Below, piece after piece: positions 13,348 through 23,584 of a stretch of DNA of 64,000 nucleotides. Positions within the stretch are counted from its first letter, which is position 1. The number at the start of each line of letters is the position of its first letter. A model generated the notes under the pieces. That model ran no database searches and was not told where the DNA came from. It saw only the letters and a program-made list of their open reading frames with translations. The stretch is taken from the NCBI GenBank assembly GCA_963932145.1, contig OZ010616.1:49152601-49216600 (forward strand). Reading direction: 5' to 3'. The position numbers were made by a program, and so were the translations under genes. This stretch comes from Acanthosepion lycidas (lineage: Eukaryota; Mollusca; Cephalopoda; Sepiida; Sepiidae).

Positions 13348-15823
13348 TGATTAAACACTTAGTGTTAATTATAATTAGTGGTACACTATGAGCTATGATG
13401 TAATCACACCCATCAGAGGTCAACTCTTTTCTATAATGCCAAGTTAGGGTGTAGCTGGTATAGAAATCAATGTACAAACACAACCTACCTGAGAGGGCAT
13501 TGCTTTTATAACATCCTCAATTGCCTCAATAGCAACATTGTAACCACGTGGAATCCGATTTGTGACAGTGAACTTGGCTTTGTTATCCGCATAACTCCAG
13601 ATACTGTCTTCTTGGACCCAAGCACTGAGAATAAAATGTAATTATGGTGATTATACTTAGGCATAATTTTATTTATTGTATTTTTTTTTTTTACACAGAG
13701 TGCATATAGGAGTTGGCTCAACCTGATGATGGCCAGAGAGTACTTGGTAAAAACAATCTGTTATAACAACTATATATTGAACAAGAGCTTGAAATGATAA
13801 CGTTCAAACTCTGGGTTGTGCAGTGAAATACTGATTAAACACAAAATAAACCTAATAAATGCACACATTATGTTAGCCAGAAAGTAACTAGTTGAAATGT
13901 TCTAAGAGAGTAAATTTGCTGATACTGATGCTTTTTTCATTTATTTTCATTTTATTAATTTTTATTTTTTCATTAAATTCATTTTTTTTTTTTTTTTTTT
14001 TTTAAATCAGCTTCATTAGTTTTAAATTTTTATTATTCAATTTACATTTCATTCTGTTTTCATTTGATTAATTTTCACTGTTTTTTTGTTCATTTATTTT
14101 CAGCTTTTTAATTTATTTTACTAAGTTTCATTCAGTTATTTTCATTTTTGTTGTATTTATTTTAATTTATTTACATTCCATTATTTTTTACTTATTCTTT
14201 ATTTTCACTTTTGCAGACTTTATTTTATTTTTATATTTTCAGTTATTTTTCTATTTTAATTTCTTTGTGTTCTTTATGTATTATTTTTGTTTACTTTTTA
14301 TTATTTATTTTCATTTATGTTAACCTATTATTCATTCATTATTTTCATTTATTTTATTATTTATCATTAATTTTATTTGCTTATTATAATAATTATATTT
14401 TTTATTTATTAATTCATGAAGGATTTCAATGTCTAATTCTTTAATGGCAACTCAGATCGAGTGTACCTGATAAAAGCCAGAAATCAAACTACTCAAAATG
14501 TCATAACAAAGATAAGGATAATTACCTGCAAAAAAATAATATGGAAGTATCAAAGCGTACTTACTAATTTTCTGAACCAAAGAAAAACACAAAGTGGTGA
14601 TTCTTCTTGCTTGTTGGTCGCTTCACCTCTGACATCGGCTCGATGATCTGGAAAATTTCAATGTGTTACAATCTACTAATAAACCTTCCATACATAGTAA
14701 TGCTTATGCATCTATAGTATGCACAAAAGTGTTCTTGGTGCAATGACTGTATGGTAAAAGTGAGTTAAGATGAGGGAATGGTGGAGGCCAGGAAGTTAAT
14801 CTTCATTAAGGGATTGAAAAGAAGTGGAGTTGGTAGGAATTCAAGTTTTAATGAGATGGAAAAAAATAAAATAAAAATAAAAATGTGTAAAACAAAATAA
14901 ATTTAATGAAACAAATAAATAAAAATTAAAGTAAATAAAAATAAAATAAAAGTATATAATCTGTTAAAAGATTTATATTTAAATATGTATAATGTATGTT
15001 TGTATGTGTGTGCATATATAGATATGGAGAAAGACACACGGAGGATAAACAGTCTTTAGACAATTTCAAAAAAGTAATTACAAGAAACTTAGGTAGCAAC
15101 TGATTTTTGTTGCATATTAACGTTATTATGGAATTTCTTGTAATGATATTAATAGCTGTATTAATGTTGTTCTTATGTTTTAAACTGTAATTAAATGTGC
15201 TACTAATCGGGTCCATATATATCAAAAAAATCATTAGTTATCTGTATATAACCTTCACTATTTACTCCACATCATGTAAACATTTCAACAGTATCAAGTT
15301 TCCATTATAATTTTAATAAATTTTTCTATTTGAATAATGATTATGTTGATTCCTTTTATACAACCTGTTAATGCTTTGGCCTTTCCTCTGAATAATAAAC
15401 ATTTTGACGATAAAACTTGGCGTCTTTTCTCATTGAAGTTTGATGACATTTGGGCAAATGTCTAGTTGTTCCTATGTTTGTAGATTTTTCTAACCATTTA
15501 TGGCAGAAATACAAAAGTCAAGATACAGGGTTGAACTTTTAAAGTCAAGCAATAAAAGCCAAATAAGTTTTAATATATTCCATCTCCCCCCCCACACTCA
15601 CAACAAAATCTAGAGATACAGGTCATGATTAACCTGTAAACTTTAAAAATAATGTTATTTTTTCCAAGAGGTATTTTCTATTCTATCCTATGACTCATCA
15701 AAGGTACATTTCCTATCATCATTCCCACCTACATTTTCTCCGAATTAAATTTGATTCTCAAACTATTTTGGCAACAATTTAGACAAATGTAGTTTACACA
15801 GATGGGCATACATGCACACACAG

Positions 15824-15876
<53 letters not shown>

Positions 15877-16564
15877 TGGCAGCAATAACTGATTCCAATC
15901 TGGTTCAACATTTTTCAAAAGATCTTTATTTTTTTTATGCCTACATGATTCTTCTAAAAGTCAAGATTACATCTTTCTCTTTTACCATTGCAAGATTCAG
16001 TTCTTGCCATCATTTCTCATGTATTAATAAAAAAAATGTGTGCATGTCTATTTGTTTGATCTTTCATTTAAGAGTGTGTGTGCATGCATATTAGCTAAAA
16101 GCAGGACTCCTTGGAGTTTTTTGTCAAGCAGAAATGCTATTTACGGAAAATCTGCTCTGAATTGTAAAACAAAATGATGCAATAAAAGTATAGTTTTTAT
16201 TTTTTAAATAAATTTTTCAACTTACAATTTTAAGTTTTAAAACATTTAAAAAACTGTATTTCAGCCATTTAGATCATATTTGCAAGATGAAAAATATATT
16301 TACTAACTATAAATGGTAAAACTTAATACTTGTAACATGAAGATTTAAAAATTTCAATTTTTTTTAATTGTATATAAACATGCCCATTTTTTAAAACATT
16401 TTTGACAATCAAACACGACATTATCAGAAAATAAAAGCATTGATTATGGTAAATGTAAAGTCATCATTCGTAAAATTAGGTTACGGAGAATATTTTCCAA
16501 CATTTTTAAGATTGCTGCATACTTAATTATATACAGGTGTCCATAAAGTCCGTGTGCACTTTAA

Positions 16565-16602
<38 letters not shown>

Positions 16603-17121
16603 TTTCTCATGTTTTCACATACAAAGTCTCTGTAGAACAATAATGAATTTGCTATCACATGTCTACTATTGGTTAAAAACATTATTTGGTTTAAAAATGC
16701 ATTTCAGTGTTATCTTAAAGTAAATAATATTTTTCAAATAAGATTCATTATACTTTAAACTGGAAGATATTTCCCAAATAACTAAAGATCAAAAAAGGGA
16801 TATTTAATTTTTGAAAAAAATTTTTTAATAAAGAGCATTACATTACAATGAAGGACTACTAAAAAAAAAACAAAAAACAAAAAAAAAAAACGGGGCATTA
16901 ATTAGTTATTTTAGAAAAACAAAACAAAAAACCTTCCAGTCAATTTAAATAGGTTTTAAAATACAAAATATTTTGCTGATTGCAAATATACCAAAGAAAA
17001 TGTGATACCTAAGGTTTAAAATAAAATTTTAAAAAGTGATAAACTAACAGATTAAATTTAAGATAAACAATGTACTTAGCTGTAGTCCAAAACTAATTTA
17101 AATTGACTGAAAGGGTTAATT

Positions 17122-17165
<44 letters not shown>

Positions 17166-20100
17166 GCTAAAATAGCCGATTAGCACACATTTTAGTCTTT
17201 CATACAGTAATTAAAAAGCTTTAATTAAATAATGTCTGATTTCATTTTTTTTTTCTTATTTTATGATTCAGAGCAGATTTTCAGTAAATGATGTTTCTGC
17301 CTGATAAAAACAAATTGATGATTTTAAATTCTCTAAGGAATATTGCTTCTAACTAATATAAATATGAAGAGCATGGAATTTTACTCTCTGGAAATTTCAT
17401 TAATTAAGCAAGGGGTGGATGTGCTAACAGACATAGAAAAAATAAAATTTTCTTAAAAAACAAAAACATGCCCCCAAAACAAAACACACATAGCAGAAAT
17501 GCATTTTTTTTTTAATGGTGTGCAAAGTGTTTGCTTAAGATGTTGACAGCTTGATGATAGAATGTTTATCTAATATTGTTCTATGGAGGCTGTAGCAGTA
17601 AACAAAAAAAACAAAAAAAAAAACACGTTGGCTATAATATGAACACCTTTTATATAGAATTTTTAAGTACTCACGAATCTTAAAAATATTTTCCGTAATA
17701 TGTTTTATTGAATTTTAGATACTTTTTGGCTTTAAATTTACTGTAGTCATAGTTCTTATTTTCTGATAATGTCGTGCATGTTCAACTGTGTCTACTAAAA
17801 TCAGCACATTTGTACACATAAAAAAAAAAAAAAAAAATTTTTTTAAATATTTATTTTTGATGATTTATACCAAGCTTTTCCATTTCTGATTAGTAAATTT
17901 AGTTTTTACTTAGTATACAATCTAAAAAGGTTGGAATACAGAATTTTAAGATTTAAAACTTAATAAATTTTTGTAATAAAAATATAAACAATTATTATAA
18001 AAATTCATTATCCATTTTTTTTTCCTGAAGACAATGATGTCCGTCATATACCTTATTTATAAACGCAATCAAAAGCTTTTCTAATTACATAATTTAATAA
18101 TTTTATTAAATAAAGAACAATAAATTTCCCATACTAATGTTTGGACCACTTGCTGATGCAAGAAAAACAAAATGTTTAATAAAAATTTTGAACACGATAG
18201 AAAAGATCAAAATATTTAATAAAGTCAAAAAACTCTTCTTTACTCTTAAACATTTTGATGATAAAACTTTGTTTTTATCAACTTTGTGGCATTTTTTCAT
18301 CATGGTATTTTTTTTCTGTCAACTAATTTTTGGAGGTACCTAATTGAATTTAATCTATTAGCTTGAAATTAAAACTAAAATAAAAGCTGCAAGAAAGCTT
18401 TTACATTTTTTAAAATTCATATAAAACTTACATATTGTGCTGTCTGTGGATGTACCTGTCTACAAAATTCTGGAGTTGAGATGCTGAAGGTAACAACAAT
18501 CAGCTAAGTGACAAATTTTACATTAATCGTGTGTGTGTGTGTGTGTTTTACATGTTAAACCCCACTTTATGAAATTTTTTTGTAGAACTTTGTTTATATT
18601 AATTCTAACCAGAAGCCCTTGGGAAATTTAAATCATATTTGGCAGGGTTAAACAGAACACCCACTGAAAGAAAAATCTGCTGTGAATTGTGAGAGTAAAA
18701 ATGAAATAAAATTAAGACATTATTTAATTAAAAATAGCTTTTAATTGCTTTTTGCATATTTTTAATTAAATAATGTCTTAATTTTATTTCATATTTTACT
18801 CTCACAATTCACAGCAGATTTTTCTTTCAGTGGGTGTTCTTTTAACCTGACAAATATGATTTAAATTTCCCAAGGGCTTCTGGTTAGAATTAATATAAAA
18901 CAAAGTTTACAAATTATTTTTTTATAAATTTCATTTTGTAAATGGTTAAATGAACATTAACAGAAAATAAAACTATTAATTTAAAATTTATTAGTCATTT
19001 TTTACTCAGTCTCACTCCAAATTTTGTAGACAGGTACATCCACAACACACAAAAAGTTTATTTAATGTTTTTAAAAAATGAAAAATCTTTCTTGAAGCTT
19101 TTATTTTAGTTTTAATTTCAAGCTAATAGATTAATTTAATATTTCCAATAAGCAAAATACTCTGCTATATTTCAAAAACTAATTTAAGTTGACTAGAATA
19201 TTTTCTTGTAAAATAGCCGAGTGCCTTTTTTAGTTAACTTTCACTGCAACACAATCTTTCAAAAATAAACTATACTTTTCTGAAATTTTATCTGAGGGAT
19301 ATTAACCGATTTAAAACAAATATTCAAGTTTACAATATCACAAATGTAGGTACTGACATGAGATTCCTGGAAAGTGAGCACAGCAGGATAACAGCCTTGA
19401 ACTTAATGAAAACAAAATGTTATTACTAAGAGAAAAGAACAGTAATTTTTTTAATTTTTTCTGTCTTTATTAGAGCATTCTATCTTTTGATTGAAAAACC
19501 TTGTTTCTCTTCATCAGTGGAACTGCTACTAAATAACATGGCGGATTTTTGGTGTATGTTTTTTTTTAATGGCAGACATTAATTTTGCAAATCTTGCAAA
19601 AATGAAAATAATTATCAAATTTTAATGAAACTTTCAGAAACTATTCATAAACGATGGAGATTACGTTTTTTTTTTTTAAAAGTCATGGTAATTTTATTTT
19701 TTAATACATTTTTACAATTTTATGAAAACTTGAAATTCAAATCTGTACATTTTTAGAGATTAAGTCAAATTTAGTTAAAAGCACAAGGCTTTGAGTAAAG
19801 TTAATCAGGTTTTGTTTTTTAGTTGACGCCCTTCTACCTTAAAATCAGCTCTGAATTGTAACATACAAAACTCAATAAAACAAAGATATTTAATTTCAAA
19901 AGCTTTTAGTTCCTTTTACTTGTTTTTATGAATATGGATAATATTGTCTGAATGCAAAAAACGATTTCAATGTAAAATAAATTTTTACAACAATTATTTC
20001 TTAAATTATTTTTTTTTTTTTTACATTAACGTTAAATATTAAAAAATTAATGAAAATGTACAGTTTAGTCAATGGTGTTAAGTAGATATATATCATTACA

Positions 20101-23100
20101 GATTATAAATTAAAGTTGGTTACAATCAGCAATCTGTAAATAGATAAAAATCTAATAAAACATGGGTTTTTGTGCCTATAAAATAGCTTAATTCAAGTAT
20201 ATGGAAGACTGGAAGCATCATGAAAACAATAGTCCGTCACGTGGTTTGCGCTGGCATAAATGTTGTTCTCTGCTGTTAGACAGCCTTTTCAATGCATTGT
20301 TCGTGCTAGACATAGAGAAATTTAAACTATAGCTTAAAGTGACAATCCAGTAGCAGCAGCACTATTTTTACTTTTTAAAAAGTACTATTTCATTTTTATA
20401 CCTGTACACCTAGCCTTTCATAAGAAAGGTACTTAAATTTTATGTACCTTTCTTATGAAATTTTTTCTCACTCAACAGTTTTAGTTTAAAAATTTTCATA
20501 AAGCATTGTAAATGTAAAGGTGGAAAGCCAAGAAACAATAAAAAATTAGAGCGTTAAAATTTTTCCTTAAAAATAAGAAGGTAAGTAAGTTGGTTCAATG
20601 AAAAGCTAAATCATATCACTTTTGACCTTCTGCATGATAACTTTTCCTTGAGTAAGCTGTCAAAATGTGATGAAAGCATCAATCTTCGCACAACCACATG
20701 TCACCGCTGTTAAGACCTGCCGTCTCTTGTTTTAAAGTACATTTTATTGGTACATAAACTAAGTAATGTTTTCTTTTAAAATATATTAAATAAACTTTTA
20801 AATTTCTAACTTTGCTAAAATAATTTTTTAAAAAGTATAACTGTTTTTAGGCAGAATTTTGAAATGGAAAAATTAACATTTGTTTACAAAATTGAAAAAA
20901 AAAAAAAAAATTTTTTTTTTTAAACAACAATTTTGGATGGGCTAGGAATGATTATCAAAAAAATATTTTAACCTTCCCTCTATAACAAACATTTAGACAA
21001 TAAAAAATTATTTTCATCAAGTTTAAGGCCATTTTTATCATGCTTATTCTCATTCTCCCAGCAATCTTATGCCAGTACCTACATCATTTTTTAACCTGGC
21101 AGTAGTTGTTTTAATATGTTGACTGCCTGATGACAAATCAAATGTTCTATGGAGATTCTCTGCAAAACATAATTTAAAAAAAATGTGGTGAGTGCCTTTT
21201 ATATATAATTTTTTAAGTACTCAGAAATCTTAAAAATTTAATCTTTTAATGACACTGGTGTTTGATGATTTGCATTAAGCTTTTCCATTTATGATTAGTA
21301 AATATAGCTTTTACTTAATATCACATTCTAAAAGGCTGAAATTAATACAGGATTTTAAAAGATTTAAAATTTAATTTTTCTAATCAAAATTTAAAAAAAT
21401 AAGAAAATTCTAAAAATTAATTGTTCATTGGAAATTTTTTTTCTTAAGACAAGAGTGTCCTTAATATACCTTATTTATAAATGTAATTAAAAGATATTCT
21501 AATTAAAGAATTAGTTTTGTTGCATTTATTATTTTACAATTCAGAGCAGATTTCTGGTAAATGGTATTTTTGTTTGACAAAAACAAATTGAGGATTTAAA
21601 TTCTCTAAATCCTGCTTTAAACTAATACAAATTAAAATATGAAGAGGCTGAAATTTTAGTTTCCGAAATTTCATAAATTAAGCAAATTTTAACCAAAATT
21701 TTAAAACGTGCAAGGATTAAAAAATTTAATAAAATAATCAGAAAGTACTTTGGTCTTTCCTCTTAAAAAGAGCACACATTTTGACGATAAACTTTTTACC
21801 AAGTTTTGGGCCTTTTCAGGATATGCTCATTTTTTAGAGGTATCTACAAGCCAAAGTAGATAAAATTCAATATATTACAATACATTGCTTGCTGAGAATA
21901 TTTCTTTTAAAGATTACTAGGTAGTTAATAAAAGATATTGAAGGTGTTCACATATTTGTCAAGTAATTGTTAGTTATGTCCTGCTTAGAAAAAAATTCTT
22001 AAAAGTTTAACAAATTGTCAACAGTTCAAAAATACACCATGTTAAAAGAAAAAAAATGCTTTTCTGTGATAAACTAAAACTCGTAAAAGTTTCAAATCAG
22101 ATTAATTAAACCTTATGTTAATATTATTCAGCAAATAAAGTTTTAGAAGAGTACATTTTATTTTTGAAATATTTTTTAATTAAGAAAATTACGTTGTGTT
22201 GAAAGATTTTAATGTTTTTTTTTTTTATTTTTAGACTTTTTTTTACTGATAATAAAAAAAATGCTATTTCCAATCAATGTAAATTCGTTTTGAAGAGTGG
22301 AAAAGTTTAAGAACTATTTACTATTACTTATTAAATAAAATTCAAGTGTTTTCATTTTTAAAATACATTTTTTTTAAAACCTTGTTGGCTTTTCTTTTTT
22401 GTAGGTACCTAAAGGGAAAGGAGAATAAATGAAGGGGTCAAAGCACTCAAAGTGGGAAAGGAAGGAAACGTAATCCATAAGAAACCAATAAGATAACAAT
22501 ATAAAGGGGAAAGTACTACTTAAACACGAATTAGGGGATCGATTTGAAACTGTATCGTTATATCATAAATAGGATCACTACTTTTCTGTTTTGATGTATT
22601 GTTAGCAAACGTTGTGGTTTTTGGAATGTTTAAAAAATAATTCTCAATAGATATTCAGCACCCTTTTTTATGTATAACCAAGGATAGCGAAATAAAACAA
22701 AAATTTCTGCCGAAAATGGAGTTTCTTTGAAATTAAAGTTTTATTCTGGGAAGGTGGGGGACAGATAGCTTTAAAAGGAGGCGAAAAAAAAGAGACGGAA
22801 ACGTCACCACATACGGTTAAATAATAAATAATAATAATAAACGTGCTTCATTTCCCCCGCCTGTTTTGCGGCAATTGGCGGGATTCGGAAGCGTCGACTT
22901 ACCCTGGCCGGCCAAGCACAAAACCCCTTCATTTTCGCCCTAAAACACAAATAAAGTAGGTAATAAACCGAGTGAACTGGAAGGGGAACTTTTTAATAAG
23001 CAATCTTCAATAAAAAGGGATTGTTGGAAAAATTGACGTCAAACGACAAGACAAAGCGTTCTACTTACCACACCAGATCGCCCACCTTGAAGCTCGCCGC

Positions 23101-23103
23101 CAT
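6861..23103 (-). CDS. GLYR1: GLYR1/N-PAC-like PWWP-domain gene, 5' half, six exons
   Basis: Six exons joined by GT-AG introns keep one open frame: 23103-23069, 22939-22903, 14647-14565, 13624-13489, 13023-12901 and 6950-6861. The first four encode a PWWP module starting at the N-terminus: GDLVWAKMKGF with a WPAR in place of the usual PWWP tail, then KRPTSKKNHHFVFFFGSENY, AWVQEDSIW and the closing helix AIEAIEDVIKAM. Exons 5 and 6 are Ser/Lys-rich linker. PWWP modules bind methylated histone H3 and DNA. The N-terminal position, the FFG.E.YAW core and the linker fit GLYR1 (N-PAC, a nucleosome-binding cofactor with a C-terminal dehydrogenase-like domain) better than HDGF-type proteins. The dehydrogenase part is not seen and should lie left of base 1. 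Introns are 129, 8255, 940, 465 and 5950 bp. The symbol is an inference from motifs; another PWWP protein is possible. Confidence 0.75.
7320..7710 (-). pseudogene. Mariner/Tc1-superfamily transposase remnant
   Basis: The minus strand reads MVFGMITSDGHIMLL from about 7703, then FIHTEAYIKCLEEVVLSWIK, AAGRPYVWQQDPAPCH and, after a stop, WLSDIFCNPIDYYAWAQL. This is the C-terminal half of an IS630/Tc1/mariner transposase with the second catalytic Asp (QQD) and a third acidic position (NPIDYYAW), closest to the maT-like DDxD group. At least two in-frame stops and no N-terminal half make it inactive. It lies in intron 5 of the GLYR1-like gene. Confidence 0.75.
7711..8206. other. Non-coding AT-rich stretch
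   Basis: Nothing recognised beyond a short (AC)n run at 7781-7794 and an A-run. Confidence 0.6.
8207..9230 (-). pseudogene. hAT-like or domesticated-transposon protein remnant
   Basis: Minus-strand fragments run MIPFLADDLFSTIAKMLRIC, a KIECGFLADRAI stretch (9183-8929), FPTWWTENKLASVI (about 8830) and then RGFLVNKEIFNDDMKQKALV, followed by a Lys/Glu/Gln-rich coiled-coil-like tail (8600-8207). The RGF.VNKE motif is the conserved C-terminal signature of a multi-copy invertebrate family related to hAT dimerisation domains. The middle is frameshifted and only the last 131 residues form one frame. The assignment rests on remembered motifs. Confidence 0.45.
9285..9440. repeat. Dispersed repeat, copy 1
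   Basis: The ~100 bp at 9335-9437 match 15440-15538 at roughly 70 percent by eye. Shared blocks include TTTGATGACA, CAAATGTCT, CAGAAATACA and ACAGGGTTG. No coding or terminal structure seen; family unknown. Confidence 0.55.
9441..10469. other. Non-coding stretch, possibly the tail of the Penelope-like element
   Basis: Contains (CT)n(AT)n at about 9452-9487 and (AT)n at 10081-10102. The CTTCTTCCAAGATCATCTTC segment near 9610 resembles the conserved non-coding ends of Penelope-like elements, so this may be the tail of the element at 10470-11390. No gene is visible. Confidence 0.4.
10470..11390 (-). pseudogene. Penelope-like element: RT end and GIY-YIG endonuclease remnant
   Basis: Read on the minus strand from about 11390, the fragments are ETRTLGFDVYRKATNKND, FCLRALRIC (about 11190), YPYHFIHNARR (about 11110) and AGIYKINCQNCSSQYIGEI (about 10895-10840). 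GIY...YIG with the CQNC pair is the endonuclease that Penelope-like elements carry after their reverse transcriptase. The NALVRH and later segments follow, interrupted by a poly-A run. Stops are frequent, so this is a dead copy in intron 5 of the GLYR1-like gene, in the sense orientation. Confidence 0.8.
11391..12437. repeat. Low-complexity stretch with poly-A and mirror-like microsatellites
   Basis: No gene. There is a poly-A of about 35 nt at 11728-11762, (TG)n at about 11862-11893, then (GT)n(AT)n at 11951-12017 and (AC)n...(TA)n at about 12090-12153. The last two blocks are complementary in order, so the single strand can fold with a ~70-nt loop. Confidence 0.85.
12438..12549. repeat. Three 37-bp tandem units with degenerate TTAGGG-like words
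   Basis: Units start with CAGGGTTAG or CAGGGTCAG at 12438, 12475 and 12512 and are 37, 37 and 38 bp long. They contain many TTAG/GGTTAG words but no run of the telomere hexamer. Confidence 0.75.
12901..13023 (-). CDS. GLYR1: GLYR1-like exon 5 (linker)
   Basis: A T-run followed by CAG| is the acceptor and AAG|GTGAGG is the donor. The 123-nt phase-0 exon reads VPVKTSDLPSIDEELAQIFP and then a Ser-rich stretch ending LSGKK. It is low-complexity linker, expected between the PWWP and dehydrogenase domains. Confidence 0.75.
13024..13488 (-). other. GLYR1-like intron 4 with microsatellites
   Basis: 465-bp intron with an A/G-rich plus strand, (CA)n at about 13173-13196 and (TA)n at about 13302-13341. 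Confidence 0.75.
13489..13624 (-). CDS. GLYR1: GLYR1-like exon 4
   Basis: TTCTCAG| acceptor and CAG|GTAGGT donor. The 136-nt exon reads AWVQEDSIWSYADNKAKF through AIEAIEDVIKAMPSQ, the last strand and C-terminal helices of the PWWP domain. Confidence 0.85.
13928..14417. repeat. Strand-asymmetric T-rich, G-poor tract beside exon 3
   Basis: About 490 bp of imperfect TTTTATTT and TTTCATTTA repeats with very few G on the plus strand. It lies in the intron just downstream of exon 3 of the minus-strand gene, so the pre-mRNA carries it as an A-rich tract. Confidence 0.85.
14565..14647 (-). CDS. GLYR1: GLYR1-like exon 3
   Basis: TTTTCCAG|ATCATC acceptor and TTA|GTAAGT donor. The 83-nt exon reads IIEPMSEVKRPTSKKNHHFV and then FFFGSEN, and ends in a split Tyr codon completed by exon 4. 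It encodes the central strands of the PWWP barrel. Skipping it would shift the frame. Confidence 0.85.
14857..14955. repeat. A-rich AAATAAAA tract on the other side of exon 3
   Basis: About 100 bp of AAAATAAAATAAA-type repeats on the plus strand, hence U-rich in the pre-mRNA upstream of exon 3. It is complementary in character to the tract at 13928-14417. Confidence 0.85.
14956..16100. other. Intron 2 sequence with dispersed repeat copy 2 and (AT)n
   Basis: No gene. The segment at about 15396-15540 is the second copy of the repeat at 9285-9440 and begins with an ACATTTTGACGATAAAACTT motif that recurs, diverged, near 18249, 20988 and 21774. An (AT)n run of about 46 bp lies at 15829-15874. Confidence 0.6.
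18343..19140. repeat. Large foldback palindrome, arms of about 390 bp
   Basis: Left arm 18343-18735 and right arm 18758-19140 are inverted copies around a 22-nt loop. The inner ~160 bp on each side are nearly perfect, including AACCAGAAGCCCTTGGGAAA and its complement. The outer part, with TGTGGATGTACCTGTCTACA and its complement, is more diverged and the left arm has gained a (GT)n run. Confidence 0.9.
20416..20460. repeat. Perfect 17-bp inverted repeat
   Basis: TTTCATAAGAAAGGTAC at 20416-20432 and its exact complement at 20444-20460 flank an 11-nt loop. Function unknown. Confidence 0.9.
22341..22902. other. Intron 2 sequence next to exon 2
   Basis: No repeat or gene recognised. The sequence becomes GC-richer from about 22850 toward the promoter. 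Confidence 0.5.
22903..22939 (-). CDS. GLYR1: GLYR1-like exon 2 (37-nt small exon)
   Basis: A GTTTTAG| acceptor and an AGG|GTAAGT donor bound a 37-nt exon reading AKMKGFCAWPAR in frame with exon 1. It carries the PWWP signature. The following intron is over 8 kb and full of repeats. Confidence 0.85.
23069..23103 (-). CDS. GLYR1: GLYR1-like exon 1 (start codon)
   Basis: The ATG at 23103 begins MAASFKVGDLVW and the exon ends GTG TG|GTAAGT, splitting the Trp codon. It sits in the only CpG-rich stretch of the left half of the window, and the start codon lies within an AAGATGGCGGC sequence, typical of YY1-type promoter sites. Confidence 0.85.
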
Positions 23104-23175
23104 CTTTGCGAAACGGTCACGTGACCGACGAAAATACAGCATGCCGGGATTAAAAAAAAAATGGCGCCACGGACG
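23104..23175. promoter_or_regulatory. CpG-rich, probably bidirectional promoter core
   Basis: Just upstream of the GLYR1-like ATG lies a 14-bp perfect palindrome at 23114-23127 with a CACGTG E-box at its centre. The GLYR1-like start sits in AAGATGGCGGC (minus strand) and a second ATGGCGCC preceded by an A-run starts at 23161 on the plus strand. The two YY1-like sites point outward about 58 bp apart, as in divergent promoters. There is no TATA box near by. Roughly 22850-23175 is clearly GC- and CpG-richer than its flanks. Confidence 0.6.
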
Positions 23176-23205
23176 GTTGAGAGAGTCTCTAGCATGACAC
23201 TTAAA

Positions 23206-23584
<379 letters not shown>

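Larger units (their letters stand above)
16101..22340. repeat. Mosaic of AT-rich repeat segments in alternating orientation
   Basis: The 19-bp motif AATCTGCTCTGAATTGTAA, with few changes, lies at 16149 (+), 17261 (-), 18674 (+), 18802 (-), 19843 (+) and 21534 (-). Longer segments recur around it: 17500-18115 matches 21090-21530 in direct orientation, 16400-16530 matches 17660-17795 inverted, and 17266-17410 matches 21540-21710 directly. No ORF of note, no clear terminal repeats, so the family is unclassified. All of it lies in intron 2 of the GLYR1-like gene. Confidence 0.7.

Noticed and set aside
14461-14646. Plus-strand ORF over exon 3
   Set aside because: Antisense of a GLYR1-like exon that has both splice sites and keeps the PWWP frame.
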